Counted from the stretch's first letter, positions 27,501-35,167 are shown. The stretch: DNA of 64,000 nt from Arctopsyche grandis (GCF_051622035.1 NC_135367.1:13382501-13446500); one strand, 5' to 3'. The notes: a model not told the origin generated them from the sequence alone. Numbers and translations are program-made.

Positions 27501-30500
27501 CAGGCGTGGAAAATAGTGAGGAAATGGCTCGACATTTGCATGTGTCTTCGATTAGCATTCCATACACGTTTCGTAGTGGTTGCCTTCGATGAATGATAAT
27601 CTTCACACGCTCTAATGTACATAGCTAGTTTCAAAGTATCTGTGAATGTACTAGTAAGCACATACCAGAAACTGCTTAAATCAATTATAAGTTCGAACTA
27701 ATATACTCATAATTATACTATTATAAGTGCTTGGTAGCCTCTTGGATCGATTTGATTTATCCAATATTTTAATGGTCAGTTGTGTAGCTGTAATATCGTA
27801 CAATCCAGAAACTCGGTCAAGTGTTACTCGAACAACACCTACAAGTACACTGGAATATGTCAACGGGCTACAAATGCTCATTTACGCGTTAATTAATGAG
27901 TCTACTCGAAGCCGTCACACTGGAGTGGCAGTTCATGTATCATATGAGGCCTAGTCCTAGATGAAAACATATGGTTGATGGGACTCAAACCACACGCTAA
28001 TTGATAGCACACTGGCACAGTGACTTAATAACATACCTTGATGTATTGTTTGATTTTGCGTGTGATTTGCAACCGGCGTAGAGACAATTAGAGTGTGTCA
28101 AACATTAGGTCAGTACTAGCTCCAGGTTTCGAGGTAAACCTCGAGCTGATAGATTATGCACGGATTAAAACACAAACTGAGCTATGTACATATGTACGTG
28201 TAAAGTGTGGTGTATTTTGAATAATTAGTCTCACCTTGGCGAACTGCAGGGCCGATATTTGTGACCATCCTGGCTGTAAGATCAACCTGTTTGCTCTGGA
28301 CGAGGTACCTGGTGGCGTTGATACGTATGGGCAGGGGTAGCCAAGCTCTTGTCACGCAAACAGTACCCCTGGCTCCAGTGCTGACCGCATGAATAGCACG
28401 TAGAGCGGCTTCTCTGTCCTCGAACTGGCCACTCCACACCCCATCTCCATCGTCGCCCTGGAATACCCACAACTTCAATTGATTACTCTGAGATTAATTA
28501 GTGGCAAGGCTAATTTGACTTGGTATGCCAGACAAGCGCCATCTTGTTTGCCGAGGTTTGGAATTTCGAATAGATTAAATTATCTTTGGGTGCTCAAATA
28601 TAACATACCTAACAAGCTCAAAAGACATACATATGTATGTACATATATGTATATGCAAACAAAAGTATCTAATTCAATATACAATTATAGTATTTCAATG
28701 ATGTAAGTTTACACTTTTTTCAAGAAGATTTATACACAATTATTATTTATGTATATTTATACACAATAAATGTCGTGACCAGCTTTTAATTGGCCTAATT
28801 GCAAAGTACCAATTGTATTATATATTTTTTTACCAATTGTATTATATATTTTTTTATTGGAAAAACAATATATAATATACTAATGGTTTAACCCAGCTTC
28901 GCACCCCCGGCACCCACCGGGTCTTCGCCCCCAGCGTGAAGGTGCCTTCACCCTCGGTGCTTTCGCCCCCGGGAACTTCACGAAGGACTTCGGGCGAAGG
29001 CCCAGGGGGCGAAGTCCCGAGGGTCGCCGGGGAGGGCCGCCGGATTCTAATTTCGAAAGAGACTTAGTATATATGTTTGTGTGTTCGTGACAGTCAATTT
29101 AATAAAAAAAATAAATGAATATTCAAATAAATTTATATAAAATAAAACTATTCAAATAAATTTAATAAAATATTTACTATAAGATTAGTAATGCTTAAGC
29201 GGTTTATATTACAAATACCGAGCGAAGCCGGGTAAAACCACTAGTACCTATATAAAATAAAATGCATTGATATGTGCATATCATTCAGAGCCGTAGCTAG
29301 GTCAGTTTGCGCTCGGGGAAAAACATACTACTAACGCCCCACCCTTATTATTTAATTATCTATTTATTTATTCGAATACGTTCATTAATAATTAAATTAA
29401 AATAAATAAATTCAACCAAAATGAGAAGAATATTGTCATTTTCGTAAATGGGTAGGGGGAATGTGTCCCTCCACTTGGCACTCATCTGAATTTATTTCAA
29501 AATTTCAGATCAACATTAGAAAAATCATTTAAAAACTTCCCCGAAATATCAACCGCATTTTCGTTCCCCCTCAATTTTGCGCTCGGATTCTTCCCACCCC
29601 CCCTCCTCCCACGCTACGACCCTGTTGTCACTTATTATTCATAGCCATAACACTAAATGTACATGTGTATAATTTCTTCAGCTACAAAATTGACTAAATA
29701 ATTAATTTGAATGTGTCAAATACTAATACATTCGCCGTAATAATGTTGAAAATATGAAGGGTACCTTGCAAATTCATTCTCCTGTAATTGCAAATCACTC
29801 ATAAAATAGATTAAATTCTTCATTTTGCGTGTTAAATTATAAATTATGTTCGGATCTCGACTTTTTCGTCAATGACCAATCAAAAGTTACGACCGTTTTG
29901 ATGGCCGTTATCGAAGTTGTTTGGAGCGCTTTCTTGGTCATAACGCGGCGATTGGCGCCGTAGACGAATATCTACGTTCGACGATAAATATAAGAGTTTA
30001 TTACTTATGTACGCATAATAATAAAAATAAAGTTTATGCGATTTCGAAAAGTCAACACAACGTCCCTTAATTTCGAAAGTACATAGTGTATGTACACACA
30101 TAGCTATAAGAGTGACCATTTTCAAAAAAATAAAATAAACCGAATAGAAGTAATTATAGACAAAAAAGTCATGACAGACATCATTAAATAACTAATGCCA
30201 CTCATTATGAAAACTACCGAATTAAAAAAGCTATTTTATTGCGTCTACTGCTGCAATGCAATAAAGGATGCAATGAGCTGATGTGCACAATCATTATTAC
30301 AATAGTTTGCACAATAATTTAATGTGGAATTGAAAGATAAAATCGGAAAATAATTTTCATTTCTAAATCATCTCAATAGTTTACTGATAAAATAAAATAA
30401 ATCCTCATTTTATACCAGGATTCAAATCTTCTGAATCAAATTTACTACGATGCAAATAAAGAGGTAAATTTGGTCGAAGCATTTCTACTTTTATAGACTT

Positions 30501-30712
30501 TTCCACAGTGATTGAATAAACACAATTAAAATCCTATTGGTTGCACCTTGGAATCTATTGATGTACCAATTAGATGAGAAAACATTTGTTAAAATTTTGT
30601 ATTTAAATCATACTATTTTATATGTAATTTTAGTAGTACTGACCTCAGAGTAGGAAAATAGAAGAAGCAATAGCACCGGAAGTAACACTGATTGGTGAGG
30701 CATCCCAACCAT
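530..30712 (-). CDS. smog: Class C GPCR, GPR158/GPR179-like (Smog-like), 15 coding exons
   Basis: Predicted cell-surface receptor of 672 residues. Coding exons (minus strand): 30712-30644, 28457-28235, 18589-18451, 13673-13536, 13462-13321, 7314-7173, 5112-4980, 4775-4622, 4546-4437, 3558-3414, 3210-3141, 3047-2909, 2826-2721, 2655-2500, 682-530. All introns are GT-AG and all phases join. Order: signal peptide 1-23; Cache-like ectodomain about 24-237; Cys-rich modules about 238-328; seven membrane helices about 331-566; Pro-rich linker and coiled coil 567-672. Family hallmarks seen are [11 protein letters not shown] (TM3), YNWWDHS (before TM5), [14 protein letters not shown] (TM7) and [13 protein letters not shown] after TM7. 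Known from the family: Drosophila Smog signals through G-alpha12/13 in Fog-driven apical constriction, and vertebrate GPR158 binds glycine through its Cache domain. Assignment to the group is firm. Orthology to smog, and the last residues, are inference. Confidence 0.9.
887..1056. mobile_element. Short TIR element, TA flanks
   Basis: Ends are inverted repeats: CAGTGGCGTGCGGTAAAA on the left and TTTCACCGCATGCCACTG on the right, about 23 of 27 bp matching into CTCTCT/AGAGAG. Both sides are flanked by TATATA. The inside (927-1003) matches the core of the foldback element at 34795-35167. Confidence 0.7.
1057..1110. repeat. (TA)n microsatellite
   Basis: About 54 bp of TA, between two transposon fragments. 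Confidence 0.9.
1125..1242. mobile_element. One arm of a foldback element
   Basis: From CCGTTTACCATGCACCC to CCCGTGAGGTAGACC it matches the right arm of the complete foldback at 34795-35167. The left arm is missing here. Confidence 0.7.
2500..2655 (-). CDS. smog: Smog-like exon, proximal cytoplasmic tail
   Basis: Phase 0 in and out, 52 codons. Encodes [19 protein letters not shown], then [21 protein letters not shown] Pro-rich linker leads into the coiled coil. It is separated from the TM7 exon by a 65-bp intron. Confidence 0.9.
2721..2826 (-). CDS. smog: Smog-like exon, TM7
   Basis: Phase 2 in, phase 0 out. Encodes [19 protein letters not shown] then [13 protein letters not shown], the best conserved piece of the 7TM core in this group. 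Acceptor CATTGCAG, donor AAG|GTATGA. Confidence 0.92.
2909..3047 (-). CDS. smog: Smog-like exon, TM5 and TM6
   Basis: Phase 1 in, phase 2 out. Encodes [18 protein letters not shown], a loop ([11 protein letters not shown]), and [17 protein letters not shown]. Donor TTCCA|GTAAGG. Confidence 0.9.
3141..3210 (-). CDS. smog: Smog-like exon, extracellular loop 2
   Basis: A 70-nt exon, phase 0 in, phase 1 out: [20 protein letters not shown]. The C-x-x-x-WWD block is diagnostic for the GPR158 group. The cysteine probably pairs with the TM3 cysteine. Confidence 0.9.
3414..3558 (-). CDS. smog: Smog-like exon, intracellular loop 2 and TM4
   Basis: Phase 2 in, phase 0 out. Encodes [19 protein letters not shown] followed by the hydrophobic [15 protein letters not shown] and SDPPHAID. 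Confidence 0.9.
3742..4395 (-). repeat. Dispersed repeat, Helitron-like family 3, copy 1
   Basis: Starts with GATGAAATATCATCGCATGG, shares a GTGTCGGTCCTGTGCTCG block and a GATGGCACTAAATGCTC block with the copy at 40686-41175, and ends in an ACACACACAGACGG tract. The leading hairpin is the one found at the 3' end of family 1 (5956-6715), so I group it with the Helitron-like repeats. The terminal CTAG is not preserved. It occupies the intron between the TM4 and TM3 exons. Confidence 0.55.
4437..4546 (-). CDS. smog: Smog-like exon, TM3
   Basis: This exon has no ORF of usual cut-off length and was found by looking for the missing TM3. Acceptor ATTGTAG is followed by [13 protein letters not shown] and [19 protein letters not shown]. 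Phase 0 in, phase 2 out. TYTC carries the class C TM3 cysteine that pairs with extracellular loop 2. The intron before it is only 75 bp. Confidence 0.88.
4622..4775 (-). CDS. smog: Smog-like exon, TM1 and TM2
   Basis: Phase 2 in, phase 0 out. Two hydrophobic segments ([20 protein letters not shown] and [18 protein letters not shown]) flank the basic loop [10 protein letters not shown]. Donor is GAG|GTTCGC, weaker than the others. It is preferred because it is the one that joins in frame to the TM3 exon. Confidence 0.88.
4980..5112 (-). CDS. smog: Smog-like exon, Cys-rich juxtamembrane module
   Basis: Phase 1 in, phase 2 out. Encodes [17 protein letters not shown], five cysteines in the tight pattern that precedes TM1 in this receptor group. 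Acceptor AATATTCAG, donor TTCAG|GTATAT. Confidence 0.9.
5956..6715 (-). mobile_element. Helitron-like element, family 1, copy 1
   Basis: Read on the minus strand it begins A|TCATATATATAAAGACGG and ends in a perfect 6-bp hairpin (CGATGA-TATT-TCATCG), 9 nt, then CTAG. That is the Helitron terminal layout. A near-identical copy lies at 24494-25278. It contains two tRNA-like B-box motifs (GAGGTTCGATTCCCG near 6306; GATCGGTTCGAGTCGC near 6590). No Rep/helicase coding was seen, so it is nonautonomous. Confidence 0.65.
6716..6765 (+). mobile_element. 3' end of a Helitron-like family 2 element, partial
   Basis: CACAAATACCGAGCACAG...GGTAAAACCACTATAG is a diverged family 2 terminus directly abutting the family 1 element. 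Confidence 0.45.
7173..7314 (-). CDS. smog: Smog-like exon, EGF-like module
   Basis: Phase 0 in, phase 1 out. Starts CEYRAGKG, passes through a Gly/Ala-rich stretch ([10 protein letters not shown]), then [14 protein letters not shown] and GFNGSLVEG. The C...C-x-C spacing is EGF-like. The Gly-rich insert is probably a disordered, species-variable loop. Confidence 0.88.
7560..8100 (-). mobile_element. LINE reverse-transcriptase C-terminal fragment (degenerate)
   Basis: Minus-strand frames, broken by stops and shifts, give [20 protein letters not shown] and then [18 protein letters not shown], the pattern found C-terminal to the RT domain in endonuclease-RT type LINEs (an R-R-M-L-x-I-x-W block, then a G-R/SPKRW block). 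No catalytic motif remains. Confidence 0.6.
8117..9164 (-). mobile_element. hAT element with decayed transposase
   Basis: Terminal inverted repeats CAGTGCCGGCTTTACACC and its partner ending AAAACCGGCACTG, with 8-bp flanks CCCGAGAT/TCCGAGAT (7 of 8 identical), as expected for hAT. On the minus strand, 8560-8930 gives broken frames such as [20 protein letters not shown] preceded by an S-A-T-R-W-E-like block, matching the core of hAT transposases of the DUF4371/zinc-finger MYM type. Many stops; inactive. Confidence 0.75.
9496..12015. mobile_element. TIR element containing a tandem duplication and a nested LINE
   Basis: Outer inverted ends: CGTACGCACCAAACCAACGACGA on the left (9496-9518), with its complement ending at about 12015. 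A unit of about 290 bp starting GATTTTGGGCCAACTTTT is present twice (9517-9800 and 9801-11310). The second copy is split by the LINE at 9950-11205. Further in, 11390-11520 is a tandem pair of about 76-bp units (TTTATTTCGACGAGAGAAAC). No transposase was recognised. The superfamily is unknown. Confidence 0.65.
9950..11205 (-). mobile_element. CR1/Jockey-type LINE, internally deleted, nested
   Basis: The tail (TTAAATAAATAAATAA read on the minus strand) is at 9950-9980. The ORF 10950-10177 encodes the RT thumb and C-terminal part ([32 protein letters not shown]). Just upstream, about 11035-10990, a frame holds [10 protein letters not shown], the catalytic F-x-DD. At about 11195-11080 another frame reads [12 protein letters not shown]...[13 protein letters not shown], the start of an apurinic-type endonuclease. 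The middle of the element is therefore missing. It interrupts copy 2 of the host repeat. Confidence 0.8.
12355..12549 (+). mobile_element. Helitron-like element, family 2, copy A
   Basis: Begins A|TCTAATACATATATAATT and ends CCGAGCGAGGCCGG, 9 nt, CTAG|T. 195 bp, noncoding. Confidence 0.65.
12790..12965 (-). mobile_element. tRNA-derived SINE, 3' part
   Basis: 12810-12849 (GGAAGGCCTCAAAGGTAAAC...) is the reverse complement of the 3' block of the SINE at 34365-34710, followed by the same ATAAAATAAAAT-type tail. The tRNA head is not visible. Confidence 0.5.
13321..13462 (-). CDS. smog: Smog-like exon, end of Cache-like domain
   Basis: Phase 2 in, phase 0 out. Encodes [18 protein letters not shown] and [16 protein letters not shown]. 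The DLD-L-x-VNQC and F-x-G-(S/T)HKC patterns are what I expect from GPR158-group ectodomains. It is separated from the previous exon by a 73-bp intron. Confidence 0.87.
13536..13673 (-). CDS. smog: Smog-like exon, Cache-like core
   Basis: Phase 2 in and out. Encodes an NLT glycosylation site, then [20 protein letters not shown], which resembles the W-x-x-PY-x-x-C block of GPR158-type ectodomains. Donor GAAAG|GTAAGT. Confidence 0.87.
14044..14110 (+). mobile_element. hAT element left-end fragment
   Basis: GGGCGGATCGTGACTTTAAA...GGTGGGGCACGAG matches the left end of the hAT at 31320-31987. The matching interior (TAGTAACATTTTATGCAAGG) reappears at 17459-17560, so the intervening array may have been inserted into this copy. 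No right terminus was found. Confidence 0.5.
14140..14252 (+). repeat. Three tandem about 47-bp units with an internal palindrome
   Basis: Each unit starts GTCCGCTCACGCGTATAT. The core CACGCGTATATGCGTG is a near-perfect inverted repeat. Units start at about 14130, 14171 and 14216. Confidence 0.8.
14350..16440. repeat. Satellite-like array of about 118-bp units, inverted in the middle
   Basis: A GGGTAACCA-CCTTTTTTATA signature recurs in plus orientation at about 14495, 14617, 14730, 14853, 14971, 15075 and 15410, and in minus orientation at about 15549, 15651, 15755, 15861 and 16370. Spacing is about 104-122 bp, apart from a gap before 15410 and the LTR insertion before 16370. The two halves face each other around 15480-15540. 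Between signatures the units are AT-rich (AAATTTAAAATAAAATAA). Confidence 0.75.
15971..16350 (-). mobile_element. Solo LTR (retrotransposon), 380 bp
   Basis: Read on the minus strand it starts TGTTACGTACACTCGG and ends CTGCGCAACA (TG...CA), holds an AATAAA signal (CACCAATAAATGCTG), and is flanked by 4-bp ATAT repeats (15967-15970, 16351-16354). A related LTR lies at 39041-39348. No internal coding region or second LTR is nearby. Gypsy versus BEL/Pao was not resolved. Confidence 0.75.
18051..18225. mobile_element. MITE, possibly PIF/Harbinger type
   Basis: Inverted ends GGGCCGGGCCGCACCGTGCA and GGGCCGGGTCGCACCGTGCG (22 of 24 bp), 175 bp long, flanked by TTAA on the left and TTAG on the right. 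GGGCC ends next to TTA fit PIF/Harbinger, but the flanks are not an exact duplication. Confidence 0.65.
18451..18589 (-). CDS. smog: Smog-like exon, ectodomain
   Basis: Phase 1 in, phase 2 out. Encodes [17 protein letters not shown] and an acidic stretch ending YPQPELPW. Acceptor AATTTTCAG, donor CTTG|GTGAGT. The donor abuts a GT microsatellite (18431-18444). Confidence 0.85.
19276..19431. mobile_element. Small foldback MITE
   Basis: TCGGCGCGACCCAGTGCTAT at the left and ATAGCACTGCGTCGCGCCGA at the right form 31-bp inverted ends with about two mismatches around a loop of about 94 bp. Confidence 0.7.
19440..19610 (+). repeat. Dispersed repeat, related copy at 55030-55200
   Basis: Shares GACCGGAAGCGTGC, AAAGCTAGAGTGCAAAAAAA and TTTTGGGTCTATTT with the copy at 55030-55200, where parts run in inverted order. 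Unclassified. Confidence 0.5.
19890..20120 (+). repeat. Decayed repeat with family 1 hairpin and CGGAA-rich tract
   Basis: CCCGGTGGAATATCATCGCTTGGG at 19892-19915 is a diverged form of the family 1 Helitron-like terminus. It is followed by a degenerate GGAATCGGAAC/GGAACCGGAA simple repeat, as in 6030-6050 of copy 1. Confidence 0.45.
21740..22080 (+). mobile_element. RTE-type LINE 3' fragment
   Basis: Broken frames read [36 protein letters not shown] and KWQWAGH, matching the C-terminal end of the intact RTE ORF at 48274-49920, with stops and indels. Confidence 0.75.
22345..24055 (+). mobile_element. Jockey-type LINE, 5' truncated and broken
   Basis: Reading frames with stops and shifts cover most of an RT domain: [86 protein letters not shown] (catalytic YADD), [18 protein letters not shown], then [20 protein letters not shown]. 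This is the Jockey-clade C-terminus without RNase H. It ends in an A-rich tail at about 24035-24055. The endonuclease is missing. Confidence 0.88.
24494..25278 (+). mobile_element. Helitron-like element, family 1, copy 2
   Basis: Begins A|TCATATATATAAAGACGG and ends CGATGATATTTCATCG, 9 nt, CTAG|T, an A/T insertion site. It is the inverted near-identical copy of 5956-6715, with a longer (GT)n tract at 24517-24571. Noncoding. Confidence 0.7.
26895..27180 (+). mobile_element. tRNA-derived SINE, copy 1
   Basis: A-box TAGCTCAGTGG (26904-26914) and B-box GGGTTCGACACC (26944-26955), then a body CAGAGCCGATTTATCTGATT...GAAACGGTTCC shared with the copy at 34365-34710, and an A-run near 27165. It is not a working tRNA: no acceptor stem pairs and no CCA-side structure. 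Confidence 0.7.
28235..28457 (-). CDS. smog: Smog-like exon, N-terminal ectodomain
   Basis: Phase 0 in, phase 1 out. Encodes residues 24-97, beginning [19 protein letters not shown], with [13 protein letters not shown] and one NAT glycosylation site. Acceptor TATTCCAG, donor CAAG|GTGAGA. Corresponds to the start of the Cache-type ligand-binding region of the GPR158 group. Confidence 0.85.
28880..29045 (-). repeat. GC-rich block headed by a Helitron-like family 2 end
   Basis: Starts CTAATGGTTTAACCCAGCTT, a diverged family 2 3' terminus in minus orientation (flanking A, so T on that strand), then about 140 bp of very GC-rich DNA with GGGTCTTCGCCCCC and GGGGGCGAAGTCCC. It runs straight into copy B at 29046. 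The GGGCTTCGCCCC-like motif is also the core of the array at 44.4-45.4 kb. Confidence 0.6.
29046..29244 (+). mobile_element. Helitron-like element, family 2, copy B
   Basis: Begins TCTAATTTCGAAAGAGAC and ends CCGAGCGAAGCCGG, 9 nt, CTAG|T. 199 bp, noncoding. Confidence 0.65.
29286..29624. mobile_element. hAT-like nonautonomous element
   Basis: Ends CAGAGCCGTAGCTAGG and, complemented, CAGGGTCGTAGCGTGG. 339 bp. The 8-bp flanks match only 5 of 8, so the insertion is old or the call is partly wrong. Confidence 0.5.
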
Positions 30713-30736
30713 GGTGATCCATCTACGACGATTTTA
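30644..30736 (-). CDS. smog: Smog-like exon with start codon and signal peptide
   Basis: An acceptor (CCCTTTTGCAG) precedes 24 nt of leader, then ATG at 30712. The 23 codons encode a hydrophobic signal peptide ([15 protein letters not shown]) and end in phase 0 at donor GAG|GTCAGT. The acceptor upstream of the ATG means at least one noncoding exon lies further upstream. Confidence 0.88.
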
Positions 30737-31319
30737 CTGCAAAAGGGAAAAAATGAAGGAAAACATGAATTCATAGATAGGTGTATAAACAGATATATTT
30801 TTCAACGAGATACAACGTTCGTAGAGGGTAGTGAGATCGATAAACCTACCCCGGATGCAGAGGAAGGACCCCCGTTTTTCAGCGGTCGTAAAAGGACCCA
30901 ATTGCAAAATGTTATCAGCGGCCTTCAGCGACGTACGCTGAATTTTTAGATGAAACTCCTCGCCTTGATATTACGTCTCACTGTTTTATTTCGACCGTAT
31001 ATAAAGTAATGTCTACTTACAGACATACATTTACTCGAAAGCTGGGCGTATATGTATATATGTATGACTTGGTTATATCGAATTTTTTGCTAGGAGCGAA
31101 ATTTAGTACAATTCCGGATTTTATGCTTGGAAATAGAATGCCATTGGATTTTTATTATTCAAATGGTTCATCTATTTATGTATGTAGTATGTGTTACATT
31201 TCCAAATAGGAAAGGTTAAAACACTACATCATACTTAACGAGGTGGTTAGTCGACCTTTGGATCCTTTGCCGAGATGAGGTTTAAGTAATGACAATATTA
31301 CTAATGTTTTAGAACAACC

Positions 31320-31987
31320 CAGGAGCGGCTCGTGACCTTAAAATCAGGTGGGGCACGAGGAAGCTAAAGATGCCCCTCCACACTACATTTTTTCTCTAAA
31401 AAATTGAAATTTATATATTTTAGTAACATTTTATGCAAGGAAAATGTCTTATTTAGCAAATTATTGACTTCGTTCTTTATATGTATGTACCTATGTATGT
31501 ATATGTTCAAAAAAAGCAAAAATGTATTATATTAATAAATAAACATGTAATGATTAAAAAAATTGACATGTTTATTGTGAATGACAAATAAGGTACACTG
31601 CAAAATATAGAAATTTTTTTCGAATCATATAGAAAATATAGACAACCGAGGCTGACGTATTCTGCCCCAAAGACCTTTACACGGCCATCTAAAAGCTACC
31701 CTTTGAATACGGAAATACGAATCATTTTTATCTGCCTCGACTGACTATCCACACTACACACAGTACTCGCAAGTGCTAGAGTAGTCGGCAAACCGAAGCT
31801 GGCAACCACGGTACGACGGTAGATAAACGACTGGTTCAACTCATCGCGTAGTAAGCGAGACAAAAAAACTTTTCTTTACTCTTGACGAGTAACTACTACC
31901 GATATTCAAAATTTCTTTTATTTTTGTAGTTAGGATAAATAAGTGTGGCGCAGTGCCCCAGTTGTCCTTAAAGAAGAGCCACTCCTG
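31320..31987. mobile_element. hAT nonautonomous element, 668 bp
   Basis: Inverted ends CAGGAGCGGCTCGTGACC and, complemented, CAGGAGTGGCTCTTCTTT. 8-bp flanks GAACAACC/GAACAATC. GTGGGGCAC and GTGCCCCA lie inside the ends. No transposase frame. Confidence 0.75.
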
Positions 31988-32608
31988 GAACAATCTACAT
32001 ATGTATGTATGGTGAAACAGTTAAGTTTTATGTTATTATTTTTATTTAAAATTATATAATTTAATATACATTTATTTTTATTTTTATATTATGATTCTAA
32101 TAATGTACAAATAAAAATAATATTTACATTTACTTAACATATGTATTTATGTGTACTAAAAACCATTTTAGGTCGTGATCGTGTTACGCGATGCTCGCTC
32201 GTGTACTATTGCCATTTATAACAGTTGATCCGTTCAAACAAGCAAATATCCTGTTCAATCAGGAGCCATCCCGTCCCATCTCATCCCCCAGAAAAGTGTA
32301 AGGGTGGCTTTAGCGTAAATCCTGAGGCCTTGTCGTCGTCAACCCTCATCCTCGTTTCGTGCCAAAATTTCCCAGTTTTCGCGTGCAGATTTTCCCGACT
32401 CAATTTATCGCCCATCAATCTTGCACCTACTCTCACTCTCTTTGTGTCGATTTGCATTAACAATTTTCCCGCCATTTATGTGTAAAGATTCGTCAATGTC
32501 AAGACCCGATTCGACACACTTCTAATGAAGTTGGTGTTCTTCGTACTAAAATTTTAACGATGCTAAACTTCTACTATGTAAAATATTATGTATGTATGTA
32601 CATATATA

Positions 32609-33609
32609 CAGTGTACTCTCAATAATCCGGGCTAGTGCTGGGGTGTATGGGACCGGATAATTGAAAAACACTTCGTTTGATTCTATCAATCAAAGTATCG
32701 TTATAGGCGATAGAAACAAAATTCGCATCACTCATGAATTGAAAACCCAAATTGTAAAAATTGTCTTTGTTTACAACCACTTAATCACCAGACGTTTGTA
32801 GAAGACGATTCTATTATTTTATTGTACATATGTATGTGTTTAGTGCCCACCCTTGCCACTACCTCTTGAATATATCACAAACTAACGAAAAAGTAGCAGC
32901 CCTTTGATTTTTATAAAACCTCTCACTTCAGGAACCCATTTTGTTTTGAACCAATCTTCGAAGATCTCTCTATCCATCCATGTTCTTTTTTGGTTATAAT
33001 AATCAAGAAGAAGGTTTTTATTTCAGTCCCCTTAAATTATCTGGTATTCCAATTAACAAACGTTTCATTTTATGAGTTACTAATGAATTTTCACAACCCA
33101 TGGCTGTGGACATTTACGCTCTTCAAATGATTAGTGTCCAGATGTGGACTTTTCTTTAGAAACAAACTTTTCGTTAGAAAACACCTCCAATCCTGTCTCA
33201 CCTGAATTTGATCGGGTTGCAAATTTTCTAATTGAAAGTATTCTTTAAATTCGATGCAAAATTTATCAGCGGCTTAAGCAGTCATTGAGACCTTCTTCTT
33301 TTACTGTAAGTTCCCGAATATTGTAGCTTAAATCTGGTCAGCCATTCAGATGATGCGTTGAAGTTGCCTTCTAACACCAATTTTTCAAGGAAAAACTTAC
33401 CTCATTAATTAAATAAATAGCTGGGCAAAAGTATATAAAGAAAAAATCCTACTGATCAACCAATACTCCAAATCTACGCACTTGCTATTTACGTTTGATT
33501 CATAAGTCCCAACAGATGTGCTTTCTTATTCAAAATAATTAAATTAAAATATATATTTTAAATATTTTAAGCACGGATAATCCGCACCCGGATAAACGAG
33601 AGTACACTG
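32609..33609 (-). mobile_element. pogo/Tigger-type element with decayed transposase
   Basis: Inverted ends CAGTGTACTCTC/GAGAGTACACTG with TA on both sides. Broken minus-strand frames within about 32930-33290 include ADKFCIEFKEYFQLENLQPD and FLTKSLFLKKSPH, matching the jerky/Tigger DDE transposase region. Stops and shifts show it is dead. Confidence 0.78.
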
Positions 33610-34364
33610 TATGTATGTACATAGATATATTCGACACGAATGTATGCAGAAAATCAAAAAAAATATTTGAATTTTTTTTTATATTAAATAAATTATTTTA
33701 TAATAAAATATGTTGATTAGAATCCAGCTCCAATGAGATGGAATAAGTTCGATCCAATTAATTAATATTACCTTAAACAGTTCCTTCTGAAGAAGTTCTC
33801 GAGGAGAGAATTTAACTTCGTTATATTTTCATCGCTTTCCCACAAATGCAATTAAAACTTCAAAGTATGCATTTAAATCGAATTTTATTTTTTATCGTCT
33901 GGGCCTTTATATAACTCAATTATAAACCTATAAATAAAATATATTACATAATGACGACGAGAGGAAAAAAAAGATTTTACAACCATAATTTGCCGATATA
34001 TGTATCTGTACAATATTATAGACTGCGACATGTCCCATTATTTCTGTACGATAAAGCGAAAATAAATTTAAGATATGAATCGATTCCCAGTTTTGCTTCG
34101 AGCATTTACATATTTTCGATGCGAAATAAATTATTCATATTTTGAATATATAGGAAATTGTGCGGGAGAAAAGTTCCATGACTCACAGGTGAGCTTAATT
34201 ACGGTAATTTTTACAAATTAAAACTATCATTAATTTCTCAATATGGGGATGACATAATTTTATTTCAATTTATATAGAGTAACCAGCAGAATATATTGAC
34301 TGAACAGAATATATATGTAGACTAACCAACAGAATATATAGTAACTTAAATAGACTTAACCACC

Positions 34365-34710
34365 AGAATAGACTAGTGGTTAGCACGGTTTCAAATCCCA
34401 CTGGTTTATGCTCTCCAGACCATGGATTTGTGACTCCATATTGATCGTTTCCTATCAGAGTTTGCCAATTTATCTGATTTTCATTGAAACGGTTCCAAAA
34501 AATTGGCATTATTTCCCATTTTATTGCAAATCTCGAGTTTTCAACAATCTCGAATTTCGCTGAAATGTATAAAATGCTGCAAATTTACAAATTTGACCAT
34601 AAATGTCTCTGTGGATATTAATAATATTTGTATCAAATGTTTCTGGCCAGGAAGGCGGATTGGGGTTACCTGTTAGGCCTTCCGAATTGAAATAAAATAA
34701 AATATTACAA
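34365..34710 (+). mobile_element. tRNA-derived SINE, copy 2
   Basis: A-box GACTAGTGGTTAGC (34371-34384), B-box CGGTTTCAAATCCC (34386-34399), the shared body ATTTATCTGATTTTCATTGAA, a 3' block GGCCAGGAAGGCGGATTGGG, and an AAATAAAATAAAAT tail. Confidence 0.7.
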
Positions 34711-34794
34711 CTAATGTACATGTATATTTATAGCGTGTGCGAGACAGGATAAAACAATTATATTTTGTATTATCATTTTAATATATTATAGACA

Positions 34795-35167
34795 GGTCTA
34801 CCTCACGGGCCCGAATGTGAAAAGCCCGAAAACGCAAATATTGGAAGGCAAAGATCGAAAATCGAAAGATCTTAAGTCGAAAGATAAAAAGAGGGTACAT
34901 ACTCACTTAATTTGCGCGAGCAGGAGACAACAGGAACAAGAGGAACAGGCTTTTCCTCCCGTATTCTGCGCGCGGAGGAAAAGCCTGTTCCTCTTGTTCC
35001 TGTTGTATCCTGCTCGCGCAAATTAAGTGAGTATGTACGTGAGTATGTACCGTTTACCATGCACCCTTTTTTTTGATCTTTCGACTTAAGATCTTTCGAT
35101 TTTCGATCTTTGCCTTCCGATATTTGCTTTTTTGGGCGTTTCACATTCGGGCCCGTCACGGAGACCG
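34795..35167. mobile_element. Foldback (Mutator-like?) element with 10-bp target duplication
   Basis: Nearly the whole 373 bp is one long palindrome. Arms of about 170 bp run from GGTCTACCTCACGGGCCC to its complement, with CGAAAGATCTTAAGTCGAAA and AACAGGCTTTTCCTCC in each arm. It is flanked by identical ATTATAGACA (34785-34794 and 35168-35177). A 9-11-bp duplication with long inverted repeats suggests the Mutator superfamily. Confidence 0.75.

Larger units (their letters stand above)
18590..28234 (-). other. 9.6-kb intron of the Smog-like gene
   Basis: Holds the repeats between 19276 and 27180 listed separately. 20130-21720 and 25280-26890 are AT-rich without recognised coding. 26284-26330 (AGGGTGACAATACGTCC) resembles a decayed transposon end. 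27200-28230 shows nothing recognisable. Confidence 0.7.
28458..30643 (-). other. 2.2-kb intron of the Smog-like gene
   Basis: Contains the GC-rich block, Helitron-like copy B and the hAT-like element. 29640-30643 is AT-rich with nothing recognised. Confidence 0.7.
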
